From the NCBI GenBank assembly GCA_037447655.1, contig JBBHKE010000533.1, forward strand, positions 235,350 to 299,349: a stretch of DNA of 64,000 nt, given 5' to 3'. The notes under the pieces were generated by a model, which searched no databases, had not been told where the DNA came from, and was given only the letters and a program-made list of their open reading frames with translations. Both the position numbers and the translations under genes were made by a program. Positions 32,966 through 44,150 of this stretch are shown one piece after another; positions within the stretch are counted from its first letter, which is position 1, and every line of letters starts with the position of its first letter. This stretch comes from Zygnema cylindricum (taxonomy: Eukaryota; Streptophyta; Zygnematophyceae; Zygnematales; Zygnemataceae).

Positions 32966-33254
32966 CTATTATAAGACTTTCTATTTTTATTTTTGACCAC
33001 GGTGTTTTGATATAAGATATGATAAATGTATTTGAATAAATGTAATTATTTGAATTATTTTCATAATTATGTGAACTTAAGCTTTCATACAAATGTGAAA
33101 GTTATCCACAGAAAAAAAGATGCATTGAGGAATACCTGTTTGATCCACTAAATTCAACTTAAATCTACACTATAGATCCTAAGAACCTTCAAAAACCACT
33201 GTATACGTCAAAAATAACCCCTGGAATTCTTTCAAAACACTAAATATATCGCAG

Positions 33255-33301
33255 AGCACCCGGGTGCAGTGCGTCTGGAACGCACATTTGAAGATGAAAA
33301 G
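33255..33301 (+). CDS. CDPK-like protein kinase, exon n (partial gene)
   Basis: A 47-base exon between acceptor ATATCGCAG and donor AAAAG|GTAAGT. It reads (E)HPGAVRLERTFEDEK, the N-lobe segment (after helix C, beta4-beta5) of calcium-dependent/CaMK-group kinases. It ends in phase 0, matching the next exon at 33,547. No exon with the glycine loop was recognised upstream. Confidence 0.75.
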
Positions 33302-33546
33302 GTAAGTCAAAACCCTTCAGAAAGAAAACCCAAATTGTTTCAATTTTGTTTGAAGATGGGATTAAAGGCATGGGAAATCTTTAAAACTTGCTTCAAAAAA
33401 CTTTAGGACGCCGTTGACCCTTTCTGAATAGTTTTAAGCCGGTCCAGAACCTGCTGGCTCGGCACATTAATGGATATTTTTGTACAGTATTCGGCTTTCG
33501 ATCGAATTTGAGGACTTACGATATTGTTTTTTACAGATGATTGCAG

Positions 33547-33794
33547 AATGTACATTTGATTATGGATATTTGTGAAGGTGGGGAGCTTTTTGACCGTATC
33601 AAACAACGGAAACGGTACACAGAACAGAACGCCGCACATGTCTGTCGTACCATCGCTTCTGTCTTAGCGTACTGTCACGGTAAAGGGATAGTTCATCGTG
33701 ACATTAAACCAGAAAACATTTTTATTCTTTCACGACATTCTGATGTCGACGTTAAAGTTGGAGACTTTGGTCTATGTACTTTTTTATTTCTACG
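33547..33794 (+). CDS. CDPK-like protein kinase, exon n+1 (catalytic loop)
   Basis: Starts after acceptor TTGCAG in phase 0 with [18 protein letters not shown] (hinge and helix D), joining exactly to the previous exon. It then reads [19 protein letters not shown] (HRD loop with Asp base and Lys) and [11 protein letters not shown] (DFG magnesium-binding Asp), as in the plant CDPK/CRK/PEPRK kinases. A possible donor follows CTACG at 33,795 (GTAGGA). The activation segment, APE motif, C-lobe and EF hands are not found before the gap at 35,687, so this is a partial gene or a fragment. It would phosphorylate Ser/Thr, and all catalytic residues in view are intact. Confidence 0.8.
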
Positions 33795-33799
33795 GTAGG

Positions 33800-35460
33800 A
33801 CATCGTCGACGGATTTTTGTTTACAAGAGTTGGAAGTGTATTTATAGATTTTGGTATTTTGGTAATATTAGGCCCTTCTTCCATTTCCGGCTGGATTTTG
33901 TCTTTTGATAGTTTTCGGAATTACACTCCCATAACTGTACAGATTCTTTTATGTGATTTTAAGGGAGGCAATTAAGTGATTAGATGTTTTAATAAGATTA
34001 GAATGATCCCAGTTTAGACTTCGTTTAGATTGGTTTTAGATTTGCTTTTTTCCATCCTGTGATGCAAAGTATAAAACTAAATAAAGATGTTCTTTCTTAC
34101 TCAGTGTCATTTTCTATTTTTTTCAATTGACGTGACATGTTGTGATGTGACAAAGTTGTGAAAACATTCCCCAGCATGACATTGACGATGTAACAGAAAT
34201 AGGACAACAAACCTTTGCTACCTTGTCATACTTCGAAAATTGGGTTCTATTACCTCTAAGAACACTGAAAATACAACCACAGAAAATCATCTTATGACTC
34301 GAGTGACTAGCTCAGAATCTCAGAATAGCCAATCTCTCCCTCTCTTTCCCTCCCCCTCTCTCTCCCTCTTCCTCTCCCTCCCTCTCTCCCTACGTTGCTC
34401 CCTTGTCTCCCTCTCCTTCGATGCCTTAGACAGTTTTAGCATGTCAACTGGAAGGCTTGTCGAGGATGTGTTGTTTACGTCAGTCTGAGGATAGATCTCT
34501 GTTAACCCTTATTCCTTAATCAAATTTATGACACTCGTCGTGTTTATGACCTCAAGTGTGTTTGTGGTAATTATTTAATCCGACAAATTTGTACATTATT
34601 TTTGTAAAATTAATTGACTAGGGTCTACAATGCCGATGGTGTTTGTTAGAGATTCTGTGTGATTTATAATTTTCTTTGTCGTGAATGATGAGCATACATG
34701 GAAATGGAAATATGAATCTGAAAGACGATTGTTGCCAAGCTGTTAAGAAATGTAAGCTCTTGGAATAAGGTTGTATTACATATTTGTGTCATTCAAAATT
34801 AAGTTTGCTGTAAATTTTGTCCAATCTTTTGGGTCTTCTATTGTATGAATCACATGAGGAAATTGATGTACCCTTTACATCATCTTGTCACCTGTATGTT
34901 GCTTCAGGATATCATTTACAAATTTTTCCCGTTGCTATCCATTGCGAGAAATTTCAGAGGTTTCAAACCACCTATGTTATTTCTGAGTTTTTGAAAAAGT
35001 CTCTGCCACTGTAGTTTTACCTCTTCTCTCCTACTCCCTCTTCCTCGAGTAAAACACTAGAAATTTAGTGTGAGAAGTGCGGGTTCTGATTTTCATTTTT
35101 TTTTACTATCTCTGCGCCAAATGTGCATGGAATACAGTGGCAGGTTGGGAGAGAGAAGACTACACACCAGGAAGCTGGCAGAAATTCCAAAATTAGTAAT
35201 GTCAACAGTGCCACGAAAAGCATGATGTTGACGACACCACAAAAGATCGAAGGATCCGGCGGGATGTTTAGAGTGGTTTTCTTTGAGCCTGACACTTATA
35301 AGAGATTCTCTTAGACACTCACTTTTTTGAAGTTTAAATTAAGGTTTAATCGAAGGTTCTGATGTAAGATTCAAGCTGTAAGGTTTTTAAGCTATAACAT
35401 TTATGTTATTTTTGCAAAAAGGATCCTGGCATGTTAAGATTAGTCTCTTTTGAGCCGGTT
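33800..35460. other. No certain gene; CT tract and a possible exon
   Basis: Holds a CT-rich tract (34,335-34,410), intron-like AT-rich DNA and one frame at 35,123-35,314 that could follow acceptor ATACAG near 35,140. That frame reads WQVGREKTTHQEAGR..., ends EPDTYKRFS, and is unrecognised. A diverged copy of its last part (GGATCC...TTTGAGCC) recurs near 35,421-35,480. Confidence 0.4.
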
Positions 35461-35464
35461 CCTT

Positions 35465-35680
35465 GTAAGGAATCTCTTAAATAAATGTAGATTAAGAATC
35501 AAATATGGTTTAAGAATGAAACATAGATTAAGAATTAAATACAGTTTATCAAGTAAACGTAGTTTAAGATTAAAAATAGTTTAAGAATTATGTCTAGTTT
35601 AAGAATTAAATACAATTTAAGAATTAAATATGTTAAGAATCCAATCTTTTAAGAAGCAGATAGTTTAAGAAAACCACTCT
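35465..35680 (+). repeat. AT-rich minisatellite (TTTAAGAATTAAATA type)
   Basis: About ten degenerate copies of a roughly 18-22-bp unit (AGTTTAAGAATTAAATACA) run up to the assembly gap. The last bases before the gap (AAACCACTCTAAACAT) are the inverse of ATGTTTAGAGTGGTTT at 35,265. Confidence 0.8.
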
Positions 35681-35686
35681 AAACAT

Positions 35687-35696
35687 NNNNNNNNNN
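35687..35696. other. Assembly gap (10 N)
   Basis: Ten Ns sit between a minisatellite and element G3. The length is probably a placeholder, and sequence on either side may not be adjacent. Confidence 0.99.
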
Positions 35697-35959
35697 CGGT
35701 AGTTTTATGCGAATATCTATCATTTTTCTTTAGCAAAAGTATCTAGAAAGTAAACTAAGGTAATATCTGTAAAAAGCAACGTTTTTAACACTCTAACTGC
35801 GCCATCACCCTCCCCCACTCTCTCTCTCCGCGAAAGTATTTGAAGCGAAAATGCTTTACCGCAGGCAACCAACTCTGGGGAGGTGAAGGAGAAATGCCTT
35901 TTTCGACGTGCCTTTTTTATGCATGTCCGACATTTGCACGTCACCCAAAAAAAAAAACT

Positions 35960-36727
35960 CCTTTCACCTCGCGAGGTGATTTGAAATAAAGTTCCACGAC
36001 GTGGGCGATTATACATATGATTTCGCACGCGTCGGAGGTTTTTGACAAATTTTTCCTCAAAAAAAAAAACCCACTGCACGTTTACAGCCTGTACGTATTT
36101 TTTCCGTGCAGCTTTTTCCGTAAAGAGGAAGTGGAGGGGTCTCAACCAACGGACGCCATTTCGTAAAAGCGAAGTTTATGAAAGCGCCTCTCTCTCTCAC
36201 CCCCTCCCACTACCGCGTCAATCTCACAATTTTTGCAACGAAAAATGTCTATAATGGAATCAAATGAAAGATCTATGAAAACGATTTCTTTTTACTATCT
36301 ATAAGCGTATTTTGATGGCAAGCAGAGTAGGAAAAGACAAAAAACAACAATCGGGAAATCATGGCGGAAAGTTTTAGAAGTTGTGACGAGGGCGCTGTCA
36401 TAGTTGAGCGTGACGCGTGTGACGTCACAATGTCACAAACCCTAAACATCTGCAAAACCTCCACGTCAACAATGTAGCGTGCAGATATTGCAAAGTGACA
36501 AAAATTGTTCAACGTGCAGGTGGACGTCTGAAATCGAAATTGAGTGGAAGTTTCGCAACATTTTGTGTACCGCTTATGTGTCACATGATTCGTACACGTC
36601 TACGCTTGTCACTTTTTGAAGTAACAAGTTATTTGCGCTTACATCAGATTGCTCATAAAGATGTACGGAGAATCTTCGCTAGAAACAAAGTTACAAGATT
36701 AAAGTTTCGGTTACATGGGAAAGTCCC
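35960..36727 (+). mobile_element. Foldback/PIF-like element G3 (5' end unclear)
   Basis: Collinear with G2 from the palindrome TCACCTCGCGAGGTGA (about 35,967) to its right end TTACATGGGAAAGTCCC. It is followed by TAA at 36,728-36,730. A left terminal repeat is not evident, and the region 35,700-35,960 is related but unassigned. Confidence 0.65.
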
Positions 36728-36730
36728 TAA

Positions 36731-37275
36731 GGGTACTTCGCGTGTAACCGAAACTTTAGTTTTGTAACTTTGTTTTTAGCGAAGATTCTTCGTACTACTT
36801 CTAAAGCATTCCTATGTAAAGCAAAGAAATCGTTACTTTAGATTGTGACGGATCCAGACGTGGGTGTAGTTTGTGACGGTTGTAGACGACTACCAAACTC
36901 GCGACAATTGATGACGTTTACAAAATAGTGACGGTTGTAGACGTCTAGCTACTTGTGACATTGTAGATGTTTAGGGTTTGTGACATGTTGACATCACGCT
37001 CAAATTACGATTGCGTCGACGTCACAAATTCTAAAACTTTCCGCCATGGTTTGCCAATTTTGTTATTTAGTCTTTTCTCACTCAACTTGCCATCAAAATA
37101 CTCCCAAAGATAGTAAAAAGAAATCGTTTTTAGGGATCTTTCATTTTATACCATTATTGACATTTTCATTGCAAGAATTGTGAGATAGAGGCGGTAGTGG
37201 GAGAGGGGGAGAGAGGGATGCGCTTTCACAGACTTCGCTCTTGCGAAATCGCGTCCGTGAAATCGTGTCCGTTGA
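36731..37275 (-). mobile_element. Foldback/PIF-like element G4, inverted partner of G3
   Basis: Begins GGGTACTTCGCGTGTAACC right after the TAA shared with G3. It reads as the reverse complement of the G6 type (59.5-60.07 kb), with TCTAGCTACTTGTGACATTG and GCGACAATTGATGACG blocks. G3 and G4 are thus joined tail to tail, making a roughly 1.3-kb imperfect inverted repeat with almost no spacer. Confidence 0.7.
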
Positions 37276-37279
37276 TTGA

Positions 37280-37648
37280 TAGCTTATTCCCACCAGAAAA
37301 AAAATCACTTCCGCAACACACGGGCGTTCGAATAATGTACGAATTTCCGAGCACCGACTTTGTTGTTCTCGAAAGTCCCCGAAAAACAGTATAATAGAAC
37401 TTCATCAAAATATTTGAGGATATTGAAGTCGGGTTAAGGTTGCGTCTTTCTTTGAAACAGGCCAACGGTAAACCAAAAAGCCGACGAAGCAAAAAAAACA
37501 TCCGAACAACTATTTCATTGTTTTCGCGCAAAAAAATTGTCCAACTTTGAACCACTGTCGCCGTCTTTCAAACATTCATTTTTTCTCTCTCTCTCTCGCT
37601 TTCCCTCTCTCCCTCTCCTTCTCTCTCTCTCTCCCTCTCTCTCTCTCT

Positions 37649-37706
<58 letters not shown>

Positions 37707-37770
37707 CCTTTTTGTCCCTCTCTCTCCCTCCCTCCCGCTCCCTCACACTTTTTACCTCTATCCCTCACTC
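37280..37770 (+). repeat. Direct repeat J, copy 2, ending in a long CT tract
   Basis: The second copy of 31,880-32,340. Here the CT tract (37,580-37,770) includes a pure CTCTCT run at about 37,663-37,702. Ser/Leu-rich frames across it are compositional. Confidence 0.75.
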
Positions 37771-39420
37771 CTTCCAACCTCTATTTGTGAACATGGTCGC
37801 TACCTTTTTTATCAGATCTGCAAAGCAGTTGTAAAAGGATTTTGTTTCCCACTCTTCTCAAGCTCATATTTCCAAACTAGTTGTTATGCTGTTCAACTCC
37901 GTTAGTAAAGCAAAATCGAGATCAATGGAATTTGATGAAATTTGATTTGATTTGGTTTTGTTTCAATTGACTTTGCTGAGCTTTTCTAATTTTTGGGAAA
38001 ACTGTTGATGGTGTTTCAGAAAGCTTTTATTGACGTTGGGATATCAAATTGTGCAAAAAAATCTAAATCGAGTTACAAGCCGATTCTCTATTAATGACTT
38101 AAGGTTGCAGATAGAAAAAATGCCACATTTGATTCAAATTTTGAGGCAATTTGCATTTGGATATCCAACGGTTTTTAGAATCTTGTTTTACATGATTGTT
38201 GCAGTTAATTAGGGTTCATCTATATTATGGATTTACGTATTCAGATTTTGGCTTTTTCTCTGCCTTATTTTGAGGTAGAAAGGTAAAACGCTTCATAAGT
38301 TAGTAAGGTTAACAAATGAATAAGTTAAGAAGTATAAAAAGAATATAAATGTAATAAGTTTAATAATTGTTATAAGTTGATAGATTTAGAATTTTAATAA
38401 GTTAAAGTCTTGTCTTTGGACCATATCAATAACCTTGGGGCTTTCGCAATTTCACCAAGAATTTGGTATTGATAAATGAGTAGGTTTAAAGTGCTAAGTT
38501 AATAAGTTTAACAATGGGCTCCCTAGCAAGATAAAAATGCTAATAATATCCTAAAATTAGGTAATGTGGGAATTTAGGATGAAGTTCGATGTCTTTTGAA
38601 AACATCGATTTGTTGATGCCTATGTGGAATGTGAATCCGTTTTCTTCTTTCCCTCCTATTATTTTTAAAGGTTGAACTAGAGGTGTAAGCTGGCATTTTT
38701 TTTTTATTCTCGTTGATAACATGACATTTTTTTCGATTCTCCTTGATAGCACTTTTAGTCATGACGGCTTCTAGTTTTGCCTTGAGGTTTTTGTTGGAGT
38801 TAGTTTTTAATATTGTTTTTTTAAAATATTGGTTACTATTGTTATCATAGCAATTTCGACCTCAATTGTCGGGCGGTCTTTTATCGATAAATGCATTAAT
38901 CCTGGCCCTTTGTCTCCTATTGGATTGCAATTGAGGTCAAGTCAACTGAGTCGAGTTTAGGCAAGGGTCTGTTTCGCTCCAATGGTTTTATTATAGTTTC
39001 TACTTTATAGTAAAACAGAGTTCTGTCATACTGATTCTCAATGACTTGTATGGGTTTTTTGTTTTTCATTCCTTAAATTGCAAGTTATTGTATTGTATTG
39101 TAATGCATTGTACTATTTTTTTTTGTATAGTAATGTATTGTATTCTATCGTATGTATTTTGCTGTAATGTATTGTATTGTATCTTATGTATTTTGCTGTA
39201 ATGTATTATATTGTATTGTATGTAGTTTGCCGTAATTCTTTCATGTATTAAGTGTTTGTTTTTGATGTAAAGAACCAACACCCATGTTTACCTAATGGCT
39301 TCGATAAATTAAAAGGGTTGAAACATATTTACTTTTTGATCTCTTACGATTTGGGTTTATTTTAATTACCGACTACTAAGCGTCTACTTCAAATTGGTTG
39401 TGTGCAAGACTGTGCAAAAT
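37771..39420. other. Intergenic with TATTG pentamer array at 39,085-39,240
   Basis: No gene seen. At 38,280-38,520 degenerate TAATAAGTT units occur. At 38,875-38,935 an 11-base inverted repeat (GACCTCAATTG/CAATTGAGGTC) could form a hairpin. At 39,085-39,240 a (TATTG)n array contains a roughly 32-bp higher-order unit ending in TATGTATTTTGCTGTAA. Confidence 0.55.
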
Positions 39421-40740
39421 ATGGCGGAATTTAGTGCAATTCAAATATGGCGGAATTTAGTGCAATTCTTGATATTGATTTTAATGAAGATACCAGTAAT
39501 GCAGAAGAAAACCATTTTCTCGGAACCCAATTCAACACCCAAGAAAGTATGACATCCACACAACAAAGTCCTCTTATTAGCCCAAAACTGGAAGATGCTA
39601 AGTTGTTAAAAGGGCCTTGGTGCGTAGAATCCACGGGCGAACTTGTAAATGCATAAGTGCAAACCCAACAAGGCGGGACAAGAAATCTAACCAACCACGA
39701 ATGGCAAACCCTCATAGTCAACAAGATAAACGATTCACAACGGCATTTGGGAACAGGAGCATTAAATCATCAAAAGGGAAATTGCACACCTAAAAGAAAA
39801 AATACAAAGATCTTGTAATGAAAAAGAAATCGACTGGAAAAGGCCAAATAAAATGGAGATACTTTGACATCCTACATTCAGTCTTACAACATAGCAAAAT
39901 AATTAATAGGGTGGATCTTAATTTTGATGGAGGCATCTTTCACAATAAAGAAAGAAATAACACGCACAACATTGGAAAAGATGATGTTCACAAAAATGAC
40001 GAGGAAACCATACCAAGCAACACTCTGGGAGGGGATATCGACGAGGAATAAGACGACGTGGTAAAAATACCAGAGTTCATTCCAAAACCACAAGTGCCGA
40101 AAGCTAATACGAATGACAATAACAATGTACCCATTTAAACCGGAGGCTTTGATCCACCAAAATGAAGACCCCATAATCAGACATCCCTGTATCCTCTAAC
40201 AAAGACCCAAAAAAAACCAAAAATGGAGTGTTGAAGGAGAGGGAAACATCTCGCAAGAGAACCAATCTGTCTCCCCTAACAAAGTAGGGAAGAAAACTAA
40301 AACGCGTAGTGTTGAAAAAGAGGTAAACGCACATGCGCTCCTGGTCCGTGTTTCAAAACGGAAAAAAAAAATGACTTCAATGAAGAACAAATTATGTCAA
40401 AAGAGATGTCTAACGTGAAAAACATGATCGAAAACAAAGTGACAAAGTCAGGACAAGCTTTGGAGGTTATCGCTCAATCAAGCGCAGAAAAAGCTATGGT
40501 CGAAAAACGTTGTTATAACTTGAAATGAAAATTCTGCACGAGTTACGTTTGGAACGCAAAGAGAGAATGAAATGGGAAATGAACATGAAGATATTGGAGT
40601 TACAGTCGTTGGAGAAACGTGAGGAAATGAAGCTACGAGAAAATGCGATGCAACGTGAAAGCGAGGCAAAAAAACGTGCGGATCACTTGGAAGAATTACG
40701 TCTCAAATCCAATTACAAAATTCCAAGATCTAGAGAATGA
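39421..40740 (+). pseudogene. Myb/SANT-like (trihelix) DNA-binding protein, broken
   Basis: An ATG at 39,421 lies in a 26-bp tandem duplication that repeats the start (second ATG at 39,447). Segments in shifting frames read TNHEWQTLIVNKI, then KKKSTGKGQIKWRYFDIL near 39,818-39,880, the trihelix/Myb_DNA-bind pattern (K-x-tG-x-x-x-W-x-y-f-x-x-l). An acidic linker follows (IPEFIPKPQVPK). The C-terminal coiled coil (40,525-40,740, rich in ERKERMKWEMNMKI-type heptads) ends at TGA 40,738. At least five stops or shifts are present. Such proteins accompany PIF/Harbinger transposases, and one lies 3.4 kb away in convergent orientation. A cellular trihelix factor is the alternative. Confidence 0.55.
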
Positions 40741-40754
40741 CATTTCTGTCTACC

Positions 40755-40912
40755 CTTCCCCCTCCCGCCCACCACCCCTCTATCCCTCTCTCTCCCCTCC
40801 TCCTCTCTCTCTCCCTCTCTCTCTCTCTCCCCCTCCCTCTCTCTCTCTCTCTCTCGCTCTCTCACTGTCTCTATCTCTCCCTTTCTCCTTCTTTCTCTCT
40901 CTCTATCTTGTA
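40755..40912 (+). repeat. CT-rich microsatellite
   Basis: About 155 bases of C/T begin 15 bases after the stop of the Myb/SANT-like frame. Confidence 0.9.
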
Positions 40913-41540
40913 GGAACATAGCAACAGTTCCGTCTATGTAGTTTTATATTTTGTTTCTTTTAGTTTTGTGGGTGTTTTTCTAGTTAAGATAGTGGGGGCA
41001 TGTTAAGCAATGGTTACCTATTTATGAAAATGGGTTGGAAGATATAAGACAAATTTATGTTTTATACAAAAAAATGTTGTGTGTAACATGAAACAATAGT
41101 GTAAGAAAAAAAAATGTCGATTCCCTTTCCCTTAGAGGTCGTATGAATTTTTCAGTGACATGCATTAAATTGTTTGTAGTAAATAATCATTTTCCGAACC
41201 ACATATATTTTATAACAATAGTTGTTGTTCGTTTGGTATGACATGGAAAAATGTGAATTATTTTATTTTCTTCGATCTTGCGCTATATTATTATGGCAAA
41301 ACTTGACCTTCATGTATGCTTTTCATTTCCGTTCAATAACATGTACAAAAAATGTCCCCATTTGCTAAATATTGCCTTCTCAAATAAATGCATCGACCAC
41401 ACAAATTATTTTTGAGGGTGTAAGAATCTCTTAAAGATGTGAACAATTATCAAAGCTCAAAAAAAGTTAATGTACTGGTTCAAATCAATATTAATGTTTC
41501 TGAAATTCTATGGGTTCCATTTCCCCACAGAAATCGCTGA
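40913..41540. other. Intergenic, no gene seen
   Basis: AT-rich, with no motif recognised. Confidence 0.5.
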
Positions 41541-41559
41541 CCTAAAGAAGCTTATCTAG

Positions 41560-42575
41560 ATAGTGCCGACTCCAAGTTGATACAAACCCAAATGACTGAC
41601 ACCTTGACAGTTTGAACTCGTATACAGCTTCACCCCTGTGAAAGAAGACTTTTTGTGTGCTCAGTTTCACCACAGAATGCAAAACTTGAACGTGTGTTTT
41701 GGACAGCATTCCCCACTTTGACTTTCCCTTAGAAATGCCGCCACCCTGGCAAGCAAAACTGTGACCTACTACACTCCTGTGTAGCTTGTACTCCCTTGAG
41801 TCGGTAGCAAAAAGAATCACTGAATTTGCTCCCTTGAGCAGTTAGTTATGGCTGGCCAAAGATGGCCTATAAATACAAAAGGTCACCTGGAGAGAGGCGC
41901 CTCAAATACGCTAAGTCCCTTAACTCCTACTAATAACTACCTACTACTCTACCCTAGGCCAATCAAAAGAGTGTATAGTACAAGAAGGTACAGTGGCTGA
42001 TTGTACTTCTTTTACAACCATTGTACAACATGGCCTTTTGGTTGACACTTGTCAACTTAGGAGCCATTGTTCCTCCTCCCATCTTTCCTGGCGTCCAATG
42101 ATGTGTTGCCACGTGGCAAAGCGCGCCGCGCTGTCCAAAAGTTGCCAAAGATTCATTCGGGTATGGCGGGGACGACGACGTCCGTCCGATCATGTATTTT
42201 ATTTGGTAAGATTCGCGTCCGCGAGCGCCATTTGACTATAGATGTCGTTTCGTCAATTTTTGGTATGTTTAAATCAAAGTGACGTTTCTATGACACTTAA
42301 ATTAATTTTTGAACCATATATGTGTATCGTTTCGTTAACGCCTAAGTGGTTAAGACGCACGTCTACATAGTACTTTGCAAACCAAGGTTCAAATTCTGAT
42401 TAGGTTAACATTTTGGTAATCTATCAATCTGTCTGTCTGTTTCCCTATTTCTTTCTGACTATGGCGGCAGCCATGGTGACTCTCTCTCGTAATCTATCAA
42501 TTCGTCTCTTTGTTTCCCTATTTCTTTCTGACTATGGCGGCAGCCATGGTGACTCTCTCTCTCTCTCTCTTCTCT
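41560..42575 (-). repeat. Repeat family E, inverted copy with tRNA-like module
   Basis: On the minus strand it matches 1-935 in order. The tRNA-like module (plus strand 42,333-42,408: GCCTAAGTGGTTAAGACGC then AGGTTCAAATTC) is followed by CCACGTGGC near 42,110, CCATGTTGTACAATGG near 42,025 and GAGCAAATTCAGTGATTCTT near 41,825. The tail of the tRNA-like unit, TATGGCGGCAGCCATGG plus CTCTCTC, is tandemly duplicated (period about 66 bp, 42,420-42,570). Confidence 0.7.
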
Positions 42576-42704
42576 CCAGAGTCTAAATTAAGAAGTGAAT
42601 AATAATTACTTTTTTTCAACAGTTTATTTTATGGATTACAACAAAGTCATGCTCAGGAATATGTACACATGTGAAATTAAACTCAATGACGTGAATAACG
42701 AAAA

Positions 42705-42945
42705 AAAATATATATACATTATGAGAAATGACAAATGCGAATGGAAAAAAGAGTAGGGAAAGAATGCTCCCTTGACGTTACATGAATCCAATAATTTATA
42801 CTAGGCCATGAGGTAGCCACTAGTCACTCGAATTTTCTACGTATTCTTTACAAGAGTTATCTAAAATAGTAACGAAGCAAAAAACAATCTCAACCAAAAA
42901 CCAAAAGAAAATCCAGTTTTGGCTAAAAGACAATCTTCCACCTCA
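42705..42945 (+). repeat. Dispersed repeat H, second copy
   Basis: Resembles 12,350-12,585 inside element A gag. It shares TTCTTTACAAGAGTTATCT and GAGGTAGCCACTAG-type blocks and an A-rich tail. Confidence 0.6.
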
Positions 42946-44150
42946 ACTAAGATATAAGCAAGAAATCCAACACATCAACAAACCACCCAAACCGTCTGAC
43001 TGCCCGAGGAAGGCACAGCTAGATTTGGATGCCTCTCTACACGGGTTTCATTCCACCACTCCCAAAAGACAACACAAGCTTTGAAGGGAAACCTTTCGGA
43101 CTTAGCGCAGGGCCGCGTGGATTAAAAACGTGGGTAGACAAACAAGTGGTAATATCCGTAATCTATGTAGCCTCTAAGGCTAGCTAGCTAGGAGAAGAGA
43201 GACACGTGGGCAATTGGTGCGAGAGAGCAAGAGAGAAGCTCCGCTGCCAAGAGAGAATCCTTGTCCAAAAGCTAAATTCTTCTAAGTCCAAAATTAGCCT
43301 AAGTAGGAGCTACGCTATGCTTAAGCAAATCTAGCCTAAGTCTAGCCTACTTTACATGGATGAAACTACTTAAGATGCAGGCCAATAGGCGACCAACATC
43401 GGCTGCCGTACGCCTAACAAAATCCACCGTCCGAGGGTGAAAACCCTTCCTATCTACATGTATGCGTGAACCTACATGGGTTCACGACTTAAATGCGCAC
43501 CAATGAGAAAGCCCCAACAAAACGTCCATCGTACATGTAGTTAGTACGTCGCGAAAATCTACTTGAGGTGAAAGTACGAGTACCAACGAAATTGAAAGTA
43601 TAAGTGAAACAAGAAGTTCAAGTGAAACCGAAAGTACAAGTGAAACCAAAGGTACAAATGAAACCGCGCGTACGTCTGTCCCTTTCTTTTCGTACGACTT
43701 CCAAGCGATATCCGCGAACGTCCCTTCGAATTGTGTACCTACGAAATAATCAAACAATCTCACGAAAATAGTATTTGTTCAACAAGACATGTACGCGAAT
43801 AGCGTACACGTCAAAAATAAGTAAATCGCCAATATGAATCGAAGCGCGTATGCTAAAATCATGCGTCCGTGTAAAAATCGTGAGTGCATGCCACATATCG
43901 TGCGTGCGTACAACCGATATCATGCGGCATGACATCATGGACATGTGTGTCTATTATGAATTGCTCGAATCACTTTTTTAGTCCTAGGAAAAGGCAACCT
44001 GAAACCGACTGTGAGGTGTCATCACTACCACAACTAAAACAATCTGTGCATCTATTTTTATTGTTTATGTTTCATGTCAAGTACCTCTTCGTCGCAATTG
44101 ACACTTTTGAACTTTTCAATGCTTGTACATTTTCAGCATACGTTCACCAT
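42946..44150. other. Intergenic with an 18-bp minisatellite at 43,590-43,665
   Basis: The unit GTGAAACCGAAAGTACAA is repeated about four times with substitutions and makes a Val/Ser/Leu-rich shadow frame on the minus strand. No gene recognised. Confidence 0.55.

Noticed and set aside
37537-37905. Ser/Leu-rich ORFs over a CT tract
   Set aside because: Microsatellite translation, with two frames open at once.
42333-42408. Functional tRNA gene
   Set aside because: A- and B-box-like sequences are present, but acceptor and anticodon stems do not pair well and the module is shared by repeat E copies.
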